Shown: one piece after another, positions 8,057-14,823 of the stretch
How the letters are laid out: every line of letters begins with the position of its first letter
Position numbering within the stretch: position 1 is the first letter of the stretch
Assembly (NCBI GenBank): GCA_030147905.1
Contig: JASBUM010000338.1
Span: forward strand, 1 to 15,656
Direction of reading: 5' to 3'
DNA length: 15,656 nt
Source of the DNA: Acidimangrovimonas sp.
GTDB taxonomy: Bacteria; Pseudomonadota; Alphaproteobacteria; Rhodobacterales; Rhodobacteraceae
Notes under the pieces: generated by a model
Seen by the model: the letters and a program-made list of their open reading frames with translations, nothing else
Databases searched by the model: none
What the model was told of the DNA's origin: nothing
Made by a program: the position numbers and the translations under genes

Positions 8057-8776
8057 CTATTTCGTGGCTGTCTGGATGAGGTCTCGCAGACGCTGATCCT
8101 CGCGGTCGAGCAGCTTCTGCCCGAGTTCATAGGCGCGCTGCACGGCTATCATGCGGGCGATCTCGCCCACCGGATCGACGTTGGAATGCTCGACATAGCC
8201 CTGGAGGATCTCCGCTTCTCCCTCCTGCGGCACCACCCCGCCCTCGGCCTGAAACAGCGTGCCCGCCTGATAGACGAGGTCCTTGGGATCGGCGGGACGG
8301 AACAGCCCGACGCGGCCCACCGGGGTCTGCCCGGCACTGACCGTGCCATCGCGCGCGATCGAGACCGCGCCGCCGCCGGGCGGCAGGACGATCGGCGCGC
8401 CTCCGTCGTCGAGCAGCGCGTCCCCCGCGGCAGAGACGACGGTGCCGGCGGCGTCGACGGCAAAGGCGCCCGCACGCGTGAGCCGCGGGCCTTCGCCGGT
8501 CTCCACCATGAAGAACCCGTCGCCGCGTATCGCCAGATCAAGCGATCCGCCGGTCTCCTCGACCGTTCCCTGCTGCAGATCGACGATGCGCGCCTTGGCC
8601 TCGGTCATCGAAAGCGAAGGTTCCGCCGGCCCGGTCTGACGGACATGTTCGGCGAAGACGACGCCCTGGCGGCGATAGCCGGTGGTCGACAGGTTGGCGA
8701 TATTGTTCGCCACCAGATCCATTTCACGCATCAGGCCGATCTGGCGCGACAAGGTGGTATAGATGGAATTTGTCAT
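8057..8776 (-). CDS. flgF: Proximal rod protein FlgF
   Basis: A rod subunit of 239 residues, close to the usual FlgF length. The N-terminal rod signature appears as LVANNIANLSTTGYRRQGV, followed by LDLAIRGDGFFMVET and the C-terminal block EHSNVDPVGEIARMIAVQRA. It resembles FlgG but is shorter in the middle, and it lies directly upstream of flgG, as expected for FlgF. The gene sits between fliQ (one base from its stop) and flgG. Confidence 0.93.
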   Translation of the reverse strand: MTNSIYTTLSRQIGLMREMDLVANNIANLSTTGYRRQGVVFAEHVRQTGPAEPSLSMTEAKARIVDLQQGTVEETGGSLDLAIRGDGFFMVETGEGPRLTRAGAFAVDAAGTVVSAAGDALLDDGGAPIVLPPGGGAVSIARDGTVSAGQTPVGRVGLFRPADPKDLVYQAGTLFQAEGGVVPQEGEAEILQGYVEHSNVDPVGEIARMIAVQRAYELGQKLLDREDQRLRDLIQTATK

Positions 8777-8777
8777 C

Positions 8778-9047
8778 TCAGCCCCCCGCGATAAGCGGAA
8801 TGACCCGCTCGTGAAAGAAGCGCAGAAGCGTCTCGGTCATGAAGCTCATCGACACCCAGAAGATCACCAGCATCAGCCCGACCTTGGGAACGAAGGTGAG
8901 CGTCATCTCCTGGACCGAGGTCAGGGCCTGCAAAAGACCCACCGCGATTCCGGCGATCAGCGCGACGCCAAGGAGCGGCGCCGAGATCTTGACCGAGACC
9001 CACAGGGCCTGGCGCATGGTGTCGTAGATAACGGCCTCGTTCATCAT
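8778..9047 (-). CDS. fliQ: Flagellar export gate protein FliQ
   Basis: A small inner-membrane protein of 89 residues that packs around FliP and FliR in the export gate. Two hydrophobic spans are visible (about 16-39 and 51-73), forming the usual helical hairpin, and the family stretch GLLQALTSVQEMTLTFVPK lies between them. Two ATG codons stand in tandem at 9047 and 9044, and either could be the start. The first overlaps the fliE stop by one base. It lies among rod genes rather than next to fliR, a rearranged order compared with enteric fliPQR. Confidence 0.96.
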   Translation of the reverse strand: MMNEAVIYDTMRQALWVSVKISAPLLGVALIAGIAVGLLQALTSVQEMTLTFVPKVGLMLVIFWVSMSFMTETLLRFFHERVIPLIAGG

Positions 9048-9337
9048 CAGACCGGCATGCGCAGGATTTCCTGGTAGGCCTCGACCACGCGGTCACGCAC
9101 CGTCACCGCGGTCTCCACCGCGAGTTCGGTCGCCGCCAGCGCCTGGACCAGCGCATTGGGATCGGCGCCCGAGATCATCGTGGTCCGCGCCGCGGCCTCG
9201 CCGGCCTGCAGCGTGTCGACGAAACTCGCGGCCAGTTTCGCGCCCGGATCGACCGGGCCCGCACCGTCGGCGTCGGGGGCGGTCAGCGGCCGTGCGTTGG
9301 TATAGCTCTGTGCTGCGAACGACGTCCTGATATCCAT
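9047..9337 (-). CDS. fliE: MS-ring/rod junction protein FliE
   Basis: Joins the MS ring to the proximal rod and is the first rod protein exported. It has 96 residues, near the family norm. The conserved features are FVDTLQAGEAAARTTM, then DPNALVQALAATELAVET and the C-terminal VVEAYQEILRMPV. A GGGAGAT site lies five bases before the ATG, and the gene starts 11 bases after the flgC stop. The order flgB-flgC-fliE matches that of many bacteria. Confidence 0.96.
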   Translation of the reverse strand: MDIRTSFAAQSYTNARPLTAPDADGAGPVDPGAKLAASFVDTLQAGEAAARTTMISGADPNALVQALAATELAVETAVTVRDRVVEAYQEILRMPV

Positions 9338-9348
9338 TCTGGATCTCC

Positions 9349-9741
9349 CTAGCGGCGTAGAAGTTCAAGCAGGCTGGCCGACATCTGCCGTGCCTGATCG
9401 AACATCTTGAGATTGGCTTCGTAGCTGCGTTGCGCCTCGCGGGCGTCGGCGATCTCGATCAGCAGCTCGACATTGGATCCCGCGACATTGCCGGCGGCAT
9501 CGGCCAGCGGATTTCCCGGATCGAAGATCTGCCGCAGGGGGCGCGGATCCAGCCGGACCGGACCCGCCTCGACCGCACCGGACGACCGTCCGTCGCGCAT
9601 CGCGCTCTCGAATGCCACGGTCTTGCGGCGATAGCCCGGCGTGTCGGCATTGGCGACGTTCTCGGTGATGTGCCGCAGGCGCTGCGATTGCGCCTCCATG
9701 CCGCTGGCCGAAACTGAAAGTGCGTTGAGGAATTCCGACAT
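9349..9741 (-). CDS. flgC: Proximal rod protein FlgC
   Basis: A rod subunit of 130 residues, normal for FlgC. It begins MSEFLNALSVSASGMEAQSQ and carries the rod motif ITENVANADTPGYRRKT. The C-terminal block NVELLIEIADAREAQRSYEA is followed by the last helix, LKMFDQARQMSASLLELL. The same frame is open far upstream across flgB and opposite fliI, but that part lacks family sequence. The ATG at 9741 has an AGGTAGGCGG site and follows the flgB stop by five bases. Confidence 0.97.
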   Translation of the reverse strand: MSEFLNALSVSASGMEAQSQRLRHITENVANADTPGYRRKTVAFESAMRDGRSSGAVEAGPVRLDPRPLRQIFDPGNPLADAAGNVAGSNVELLIEIADAREAQRSYEANLKMFDQARQMSASLLELLRR

Positions 9742-9746
9742 GCCGC

Positions 9747-10157
9747 CTACCTTCCGGCGCCGGCGGCAAGGCGCAGAACGCGCGTCGCATTGCGATAGAC
9801 GGCAAGGGCGATGTCGTGCTGACGCTTGGCCTCCGCCGCGTGCATCATCTCGCCCTCGACCGATACGCTGTTGCCGTCGGGCGAAGATGGCGCCTGCTGG
9901 GCGCGCGCGCGCAGGATTGCGTCGCCTGCACCCGGCCCGGAGCCGATGACGCCCGCCGCGCCCAGATGACCCGCGCGCGTCACCCGCACCGGCATGTCCT
10001 GCGTCTCGCGGTAACGCTCGGCGAAAGGCGAAAGATCGACCGCGCGATAACCCGGCGTATCGGCATTCGCGACATTCTGCGCGATCGCCTCCTGGCGCCG
10101 GCCCGCATGGTCGAGCAGGGCGCCGGCCATGCGCATGATTTCCACGTTCTGAAACAT
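9747..10157 (-). CDS. flgB: Proximal rod protein FlgB
   Basis: A rod subunit of 136 residues and the first gene of the operon running to fliL. The rod signature is EAIAQNVANADTPGYRAVDL, and the C-terminal helix region ends in LAVYRNATRVLRLA. An in-frame ATG exists ten codons upstream at 10187, but the ATG at 10157 has a GGGAGA site seven bases away and begins MFQNVEIMRMAG, as FlgB usually does. It diverges from fliI across 70 bp. Confidence 0.94.
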   Translation of the reverse strand: MFQNVEIMRMAGALLDHAGRRQEAIAQNVANADTPGYRAVDLSPFAERYRETQDMPVRVTRAGHLGAAGVIGSGPGAGDAILRARAQQAPSSPDGNSVSVEGEMMHAAEAKRQHDIALAVYRNATRVLRLAAGAGR

Positions 10158-10227
10158 CGGGGCTTCTCCCTCGATCGGTTTCATCAAGGCTTAAGGGCGA
10201 TTCCTTTAGAAACCGTAAGGCGAGGCC
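10158..10227. promoter_or_regulatory. Divergent flgB/fliI intergenic region
   Basis: Seventy bases separate the start codons of flgB (-) and fliI (+), so promoters for both directions should lie here or inside the neighbouring gene ends. It is locally less GC-rich, with TTAA at 10191-10194 and TTTA at 10205-10208. GG-N10-GC occurs at 10177-10190, but that spacing is common by chance in GC-rich DNA. The flgB ribosome site GGGAGA is at 10170-10165 on the - strand. I cannot name a sigma factor from this. Confidence 0.45.
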
Positions 10228-11631
10228 ATGGAGACACCGATGATGACGATCGACCAGCGACTGGAGACACTCCGATCGGGGATCGCCGCGCTTTCGCCGC
10301 TGACGCGCTGCGGAAGGATCTCGGCGATCGGACGCGGGGGCATTTCGGTCACCGGCCTGTCGGCCTGGGCCCGCCTCGGTGACCGGGTGGAGATCGGCGC
10401 CCGCGGCGGCCGCCGGATGGGTGGCGAGGTGGTCAGCCTGGGATCGAGGCAGCTGCGCATGCTCACCGAGGATCACGCCGAGGGCCTGGCCATTGGCGAT
10501 CCGGTGACGTTGCTGGGCGCATCCACCCTGGCGCCGCACGACGGCTGGATAGGACGGATCGTCGACCCGTTGGGCCGACCGCTCGATGGCCGGCCCCTGT
10601 TGAGCGGCGGTGCGGGCCGGCCGCTGCGCGCGCCGCCGCCCGCAGCCGCCGAACGGCGGAAACTGGGGCCGCGGCTCGAAACGGCGATGGCGATATTCGA
10701 CACCTTCCTCCCCCTCGCCCGTGGCCAGCGAATCGGGCTTTTCGCCGGCTCCGGGGTCGGCAAGTCGACGCTGCTGGCGCGATTCGCCCGCCGGGTCGAG
10801 GCCGATATCGTCGTCATCGCGCTGATCGGCGAACGCGGGCGCGAGCTGCGCGACTTCGTCGAGGACGCACTGGGACCCGAAGGAATGCGTCGCGCGGTGG
10901 TCGTCGCCGCCACCTCCGACCAGTCGCCCCTGCTGCGCCGGCGCTGCGCCTGGGCCGCGATGGCCGCCGCGGAACATTTTCGGGACCAGGGCCGCCACGT
11001 CCTCCTGCTGGCCGATTCGGTCACCCGCTTCGCCGAAGCCCACCGCGAGGTGGCTCTGGCCGCGGGCGAGAGCGCAGGTCTGCGCGGCTACCCGCCATCG
11101 ACCGCGCACGAGATCATGGCACTGGGGGAGCGCGCCGGGACCGGGACCGGAGCGGAGGCCTCCGGCGGCGACATAACAGCCGTTTTCAGTGTCCTGGTCG
11201 CGGGTTCCGACATGGAGGAACCGGTGGCCGATATCCTGCGCGGCGTGCTCGACGGCCATGTCGTTCTGGATCGCGCCATCGCCGAGCGCGGGCGCTTTCC
11301 GGCGGTAGACCTGCTGCGCTCGGTCTCGCGCTGCCTGCCCGGGGTCGCGCAAGAGACCGAGAACCGTCTTCTCGGCAGCGCGCGATCACTGCTCGGTGCC
11401 TATGAACGGGCGGAAATGATGATCCAGGCAGGCCTATATACCAGTGGGAACGACCCGCAGATCGACCGCGCGATCACCCTGTGGCCGGCGCTCGATGCAT
11501 TCATGGCGGCCGATTCGGCCTCGATCGCCGACAGTTTCGCCCGGCTCGCGACCCTGCCGGGCCTCGCGGCCTCCGGCTCCCGGGCCGCGTCGGGCTCGGA
11601 TCGTCCCGGAACGGCCGCCGACGACGGCTAG
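10228..11631 (+). CDS. fliI: Flagellum-specific ATPase FliI
   Basis: The cytoplasmic hexameric ATPase of the flagellar export apparatus, related to the F1 beta subunit, 467 residues. The Walker A loop GSGVGKST is at residues 174-181 and the Walker B aspartate is D263 in VLLLAD, followed by SVTRFAEAHREV. The family blocks IGERGRELRDFVED and PPSTAHEIMALGERAG are present. The N-terminal barrel domain has GDRVEIGARGG. The C-terminus ends in a Ser/Ala/Gly-rich tail (from about 445) that looks disordered. A GGCGAGG stretch precedes the ATG. No FliH lies in the window, and the only FliJ candidate is in another operon. Its stop is 20 bases from the convergent DUF1217 gene. Confidence 0.97.
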   Translation: METPMMTIDQRLETLRSGIAALSPLTRCGRISAIGRGGISVTGLSAWARLGDRVEIGARGGRRMGGEVVSLGSRQLRMLTEDHAEGLAIGDPVTLLGASTLAPHDGWIGRIVDPLGRPLDGRPLLSGGAGRPLRAPPPAAAERRKLGPRLETAMAIFDTFLPLARGQRIGLFAGSGVGKSTLLARFARRVEADIVVIALIGERGRELRDFVEDALGPEGMRRAVVVAATSDQSPLLRRRCAWAAMAAAEHFRDQGRHVLLLADSVTRFAEAHREVALAAGESAGLRGYPPSTAHEIMALGERAGTGTGAEASGGDITAVFSVLVAGSDMEEPVADILRGVLDGHVVLDRAIAERGRFPAVDLLRSVSRCLPGVAQETENRLLGSARSLLGAYERAEMMIQAGLYTSGNDPQIDRAITLWPALDAFMAADSASIADSFARLATLPGLAASGSRAASGSDRPGTAADDG

Positions 11632-11651
11632 GCCGCCGCGGGTGCCCTCGG

Positions 11652-12500
11652 TCACGAGAACAGAAGCGCGGCCGCGGCCGCCGCGCCATTGCCCGTGGGC
11701 GGCGCGGCGCTGCCTGTCAGAAGCTGCAGCGCGGGCGAATTCGCCGCGGCAGCCGAGGCCCCGGATTGCAGCTCGCTGCGCAGAAGGAAGGCCTTGATCA
11801 ACCCGTCCAGCTTTGCCGGTTCCGCGAATTGCGATACCGTATCGGCGCCGAAGACCGCCGCTGTCCGGTCCCGGAACATCTCGACCTGCTTGTCGATATC
11901 CAGCGAAACGACCGACGAGGGAAGGCCCAGCGCAGTCCCCAGCGCGGCCCGCAAGGCCGGCGTCCCCAGCAGAAGATACCATTTGGTCGTCTCGCCGGCG
12001 GCACCTCCGGCAAGTGCCGGCAATTCGCTTTCGACAACCATTGCAGCCTGAAGATCCGCGTCGACCCGGCCAACCGCCGCCTGAAACTGGCGCTTCTCAT
12101 AGCCCGCAATGATCCGGTCGACAAAGCCCGGCGCCTGGGCCGGTCGCATATCGGGTCGCGTGAAGTCGAACGCTTCTGCGAGCGCGCGGAACCGCTTGTC
12201 GGGCAGCCGATTGGCGAGCGCATCGGGATCGGCGGCGCCTTCGGTCAGAACCCGTTCGATCAGATATTTCGCCCCTGCCCGGTCGGACAGCCCGAAGGCG
12301 CCCAGCGCGACCTTGAGCAATCGCGGATCGGCCACGAGTTCTGCCGGGCTTTCGATCGCGCCGATCCGTGCCCGGAAATGGGCGATCTCGCTGCGCATCT
12401 GCGGCGCCTCGCGAAAGGCTGTGGCCTGGGCCTCGGCGGTGCGATCGAGAAATTTCCATCCGGCGTAACCGCCAACCGGAACCACCGGCTGGAAGCTCAT
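11652..12500 (-). CDS. DUF1217-family flagellar protein
   Basis: A 282-residue protein of the alphaproteobacterial DUF1217 family, known from flagellar clusters but without an established biochemical role. Recognisable family features are the LVADPRLLKVALGAFGL segment (about 56-72), the ANRLPDKRFRALAEAFDF segment (about 96-113) and a second half with TKWYLLLGTPALRAALGTALGL. There is no signal peptide or membrane span, and the C-terminus is Ala/Ser/Gly-rich. The start overlaps the flbT stop in ATGA, so it is translated with flaF-flbT, which suggests a role in filament-protein export or control. That role is inference. Confidence 0.85.
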   Translation of the reverse strand: MSFQPVVPVGGYAGWKFLDRTAEAQATAFREAPQMRSEIAHFRARIGAIESPAELVADPRLLKVALGAFGLSDRAGAKYLIERVLTEGAADPDALANRLPDKRFRALAEAFDFTRPDMRPAQAPGFVDRIIAGYEKRQFQAAVGRVDADLQAAMVVESELPALAGGAAGETTKWYLLLGTPALRAALGTALGLPSSVVSLDIDKQVEMFRDRTAAVFGADTVSQFAEPAKLDGLIKAFLLRSELQSGASAAAANSPALQLLTGSAAPPTGNGAAAAAALLFS

Positions 12501-12901
12501 GACCGGTAGGCGGCTAGTAGCCGTTCCTCCCGCGGCAGCAGCCCCCGTAGCGCCTTCAGCGCGTGATAATATTCGCCCGCCAGCGTCGCATTCGTCGCCT
12601 GCGCCAGATGCTGACGGCTGTCAGGATCCTGAAGCACCTGGCTGAGCTGCTCGATCCCGCGCAGGAGCTGGTGGCGCGTGATGTCGGCCGCGGCGTCACC
12701 GGACAGGACCAGTTGCGCGACATAGCACAGCCGACGCACCGGCGTGGTCGCCTCCTCGGGGTGAATCGCGTCGCGCAGCCGCAGGATGTTTGCGTTCGGT
12801 GTGACCACCGAAAGACGCGATCGGCGGTCGCCGTTCTCGATCACCGCACCGTTGATCAGCACCCGCTCCTTCGGTGCCAGCTTCAGAACGAGCCCGCCCA
12901 T
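12497..12901 (-). CDS. flbT: Flagellin translation regulator FlbT
   Basis: A small cytoplasmic regulator. In Caulobacter crescentus FlbT acts on the 5' leader of a flagellin mRNA and lowers its stability until the hook is complete. The protein here has 134 residues and the family N-terminus LVLKLAPKERVLINGAVIEN, then the conserved RRLCYVAQLVL and the C-terminal YYHALKALRGLLPRE. The ATG at 12901 overlaps the flaF stop in TGATG; a GTG three bases upstream (12904) is an equally possible start. The flagellin leader upstream carries inverted repeats that are candidate targets. Confidence 0.94.
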   Translation of the reverse strand: MGGLVLKLAPKERVLINGAVIENGDRRSRLSVVTPNANILRLRDAIHPEEATTPVRRLCYVAQLVLSGDAAADITRHQLLRGIEQLSQVLQDPDSRQHLAQATNATLAGEYYHALKALRGLLPREERLLAAYRS

Positions 12902-13281
12902 CACCCGGTGCCCCCGCCGCGCAGACCGCGCATGACGGCGGTGTTGATATCGACGAGAACCGCCGCATCCGCGCCATCGCCCGAAGCCATGACCTTCGGC
13001 GTATGCTGCTGGGTGAACTCGAAGAGGTAGAAGATCCGCGCGCGCAGGTCGGCCGGAAGACGGTTGTCGGGCGCGGCGACATCGGCCGCGAAGATCGTCC
13101 AGAGCTGGAGGTTGTCGTGCAGCGCCGCCGCGAGCGCTGGAAAGCCCCTGCGTCCCTCGTCCGCCGCCGCCTTCATCCGCCGCGTGATGCGGGCGATGAC
13201 CTCGTATTCGGCGCCACGATCGGTGCGCGTCGGCGCTGCCGCCGTGCCATAGGCCGTCTGGGCCAGTTCGAGAGCGTTCAC
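12901..13281 (-). CDS. flaF: Flagellin secretion/assembly factor FlaF
   Basis: FlaF proteins are found in alphaproteobacteria beside FlbT and are needed for flagellin synthesis or export. This one has 126 residues with the family features MNALELAQTAYG, an EYEVIARITRRMK helix, LHDNLQLWTIFAADVA and LRARIFYLFEFTQQHTPKVM. The start codon is GTG at 13281, supported by GGAAGGA six bases upstream. It is 97 bases from the flagellin stop, a gap holding two strong hairpins. It is translationally coupled to flbT. Confidence 0.93.
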   Translation of the reverse strand: MNALELAQTAYGTAAAPTRTDRGAEYEVIARITRRMKAAADEGRRGFPALAAALHDNLQLWTIFAADVAAPDNRLPADLRARIFYLFEFTQQHTPKVMASGDGADAAVLVDINTAVMRGLRGGGTG

Positions 13282-13287
13282 GATCTA

Positions 13288-13294
13288 TCCTTCC
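13288..13294 (-). promoter_or_regulatory. Ribosome binding site for the flaF GTG start
   Basis: GGAAGGA on the - strand stands six bases before GTG at 13281. It is near-consensus, so flaF can be initiated independently of the flagellin gene. Confidence 0.7.
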
Positions 13295-13312
13295 GGTGGC
13301 GTGACATGTTCT

Positions 13313-13331
13313 GCGGCGCCGGATGCGCCGC
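13313..13331 (-). promoter_or_regulatory. Hairpin 2 in flagellin-flaF spacer
   Basis: A perfect 7-bp inverted repeat: GCGGCGC at 13313-13319 and GCGCCGC at 13325-13331 with a five-base loop. It lies 18 bases before the flaF ribosome site, and no T-run follows on the - strand. It could slow or protect transcripts rather than end them. Confidence 0.5.
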
Positions 13332-13340
13332 CCCGGTCGC

Positions 13341-13369
13341 GGCGGAGCGGGCCGCGGGCTCGCTCCGCC
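13341..13369 (-). terminator. Hairpin 1 after the flagellin stop codon
   Basis: A perfect 9-bp inverted repeat: GGCGGAGCG at 13341-13349 and CGCTCCGCC at 13361-13369. One mismatch then three more G-C pairs extend it inward to a three-base loop. It begins nine bases after the flagellin stop. No U-tract follows, so it may be an imperfect terminator, a pause site or a 3' stabiliser that lets flagellin mRNA exceed flaF-flbT mRNA. Confidence 0.5.
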
Positions 13370-13378
13370 AGCTGGTCC

Positions 13379-14611
13379 CTAGCGGAACAGGGTCAGCAGG
13401 TTCTGCGGCGTCTTGTTCGCGATCGACAGCGCCTGGGTCCCCAGCTGCTGCTGCACCTGGAGCGCCTGGAGCCGGGCCGAGGCCGCCTCCATGTCCGCGT
13501 CGATGAGCGTGCCGATACCGGTCTTCAGCGCATCGGTGAGCTTGCTGACGAATTCCGACTGCGACTCGATCTTGTTGGCCGCAGAACCGAAGGATGCCGC
13601 CGCGGTAACGGAGGTCGACATCAGCGTCTCGATGGTCGAGAGCGCGGCCGTCGCAGCGCCGCTGGTGCTGACATCGACGGTGGAAAGCGCGGCCAGCCCG
13701 CCCGAGCCGGCGTTGCTGAACTGGGCCGCGACACTCAGGTCATCGGCGCCGGCATTGGTGAAGGTCAGCTTGCCGACATCTGTCCCGTTGCCCGAGAAGT
13801 CGACCGTAAGGCCGGCGATGCCCATCTTGTCGATGGCATTCTTCAGCCCGACCGCAACCATGTCCTCGACCGAGGTTGCCGCGGCGTCCTCGGCGGTCAC
13901 GGTGTAATTCGCTGTCCGCCCGCCGATGGTGACCGAAACCTGATCCCCGGCGGCCAGGGTGGGATTGTCGATCTGGATCACGCCGGTGGTATTGGTCCCG
14001 CCGCCGGTCGTTCCGTCCAGCGTGAAGCCAGCAGTGTCGCCTGCGGCCGAAACGCCCGTGGTGGCCGTCGCGTTGAAGACTGCTTTCGCAGCATAGCCGC
14101 CGGTAGACAGGTTGTTCGCGGCAACCGAGATATAGGCGGCCGCCACATTGCCGTTCTGGTCGCGGTTCAGCGACGACAGGATGTCGATCGAGGTCCCGTT
14201 GGAGCCGTCGACGAGGTTCATGCCGTTGAACTGGGCCGCGCCCACCACCTGCGCGATCTGCGCCTTGAGCGCGACCACATCGTTGTTCAGGCTGCTGCGG
14301 TCGGCGTTGCCGTCCTGAGCCGCCACGATCTTGGTCTTCATCTCGGCCAAGAGGTCCGTGATGGTCGCCGCGGCCTGGCTGGCGACCGTCACCGTCGCCT
14401 TGCCCAGAGCCAGCGAGTTCGAGATGCCGGTGAAACCGGTGACGTCGGAACTCATCTGCGTCGAGATCGCCCAGACCGCCGCATTGTCGCTGGCCTTGGC
14501 CACGGTCTTGCCGGTGGAGATCTCGTTCTGGACGTCGTTGAGCTGCTCGTTGATGGTGCGCAGCGACTGCAGCGCGACCATCGCGCTGGTGTTGGTCAGA
14601 ATCGAAGACAT
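13379..14611 (-). CDS. fliC: Flagellin (filament subunit)
   Basis: The filament protein, 410 residues. The N-terminal D0/D1 region holds SAMVALQSLRTINEQLN and NEISTGKTVAKASDNAAVWAIS. The C-terminal D1/D0 region ends in LQALQVQQQLGTQALSIANK and the final NLLTLFR, common in alphaproteobacterial flagellins. The centre (about 165-300) is rich in Thr, Ala, Gly and Asp, as expected of the exposed variable domain. The ATG at 14611 has AGGA six bases upstream. The gene lies alone between a 212-bp upstream region and a 97-bp spacer with hairpins. Export needs no cleaved signal; FlaF and FlbT are encoded downstream. Confidence 0.97.
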   Translation of the reverse strand: MSSILTNTSAMVALQSLRTINEQLNDVQNEISTGKTVAKASDNAAVWAISTQMSSDVTGFTGISNSLALGKATVTVASQAAATITDLLAEMKTKIVAAQDGNADRSSLNNDVVALKAQIAQVVGAAQFNGMNLVDGSNGTSIDILSSLNRDQNGNVAAAYISVAANNLSTGGYAAKAVFNATATTGVSAAGDTAGFTLDGTTGGGTNTTGVIQIDNPTLAAGDQVSVTIGGRTANYTVTAEDAAATSVEDMVAVGLKNAIDKMGIAGLTVDFSGNGTDVGKLTFTNAGADDLSVAAQFSNAGSGGLAALSTVDVSTSGAATAALSTIETLMSTSVTAAASFGSAANKIESQSEFVSKLTDALKTGIGTLIDADMEAASARLQALQVQQQLGTQALSIANKTPQNLLTLFR

Positions 14612-14629
14612 GGTATTTCCTGAGTCCTG

Positions 14630-14644
14630 CGGCGCTTTGCGCCG
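14630..14644 (-). promoter_or_regulatory. Flagellin leader hairpin next to the ribosome site
   Basis: A perfect inverted repeat, CGGCGC-TTT-GCGCCG on the + strand, would fold in flagellin mRNA into a 6-bp all-G/C stem with a three-base loop. It ends eight bases before the AGGA ribosome site (14621-14618) and 18 bases before the ATG, so it could affect initiation or RNA decay. It is a candidate element for FlbT control; this is inference. Confidence 0.5.
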
Positions 14645-14663
14645 GATTGCACGATTCTCTCGT

Positions 14664-14676
14664 CATGGTTGCCATG
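14664..14676 (-). promoter_or_regulatory. CATGG/CCATG inverted repeat in the flagellin leader
   Basis: CATGG at 14664-14668 and CCATG at 14672-14676 form a perfect 5-bp inverted repeat with a three-base centre, 52 bases before the flagellin ATG. If transcription starts where the -35-like site predicts, it lies in the mRNA leader as a second stem-loop. The same arms recur at 14746-14756. Confidence 0.4.
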
Positions 14677-14695
14677 CGAGATCGGAAAACCGGCC

Positions 14696-14722
14696 ATTCT
14701 GACCGCTGCGCCGGGAACTTTA
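14696..14722 (-). promoter_or_regulatory. Possible FliA (sigma-28) promoter of the flagellin gene
   Basis: On the - strand TAAAGTTC at 14722-14715 matches the FliA -35 consensus closely. The -10 position at the standard 15-base spacing reads GTCAGAAT, a poor match to GCCGATAA. A start near 14689 would give a leader of about 78 bases. The half match makes this tentative. Confidence 0.3.
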
Positions 14723-14745
14723 CGGCACGCCACCCCTTGGGGATG

Positions 14746-14756
14746 CATGGGCCATG
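14746..14756. repeat. Second CATGG/CCATG inverted repeat upstream of flagellin
   Basis: CATGG and CCATG stand one base apart, repeating the arms of the dyad at 14664-14676. It lies just upstream of the -35-like site, between flgN and the flagellin gene, where an operator or activator site would fit. An 8-bp CCCC-TT-GGGG dyad sits beside it at 14733-14742. No gene is seen between 14612 and 14823. Confidence 0.35.
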
Positions 14757-14823
14757 AAGCCCGAAAACCTCTAAGGATCCCTGAACGGAATGCGGCTTTT
14801 TCGTGGCTCTTCGCGTCGGTTCC

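Noticed and set aside
10177..10190. GG-N10-GC upstream of fliI as a sigma-54 promoter
   Set aside because: Flanking bases do not match the TGGCACG-N4-TTGC consensus, and the bare spacing is frequent by chance at this GC content.
9742..11352. A very long - strand open frame in phase with flgC, covering flgB and the strand opposite fliI
   Set aside because: Only its last 130 codons match a family (FlgC). The rest is Arg/Pro/Gly-rich and lies over well-supported flgB and fliI, as expected from high-GC codon bias.
13301..14623. A 440-codon + strand open frame opposite the flagellin gene
   Set aside because: The - strand encodes an unmistakable flagellin with conserved ends; the opposite frame shows no family features.
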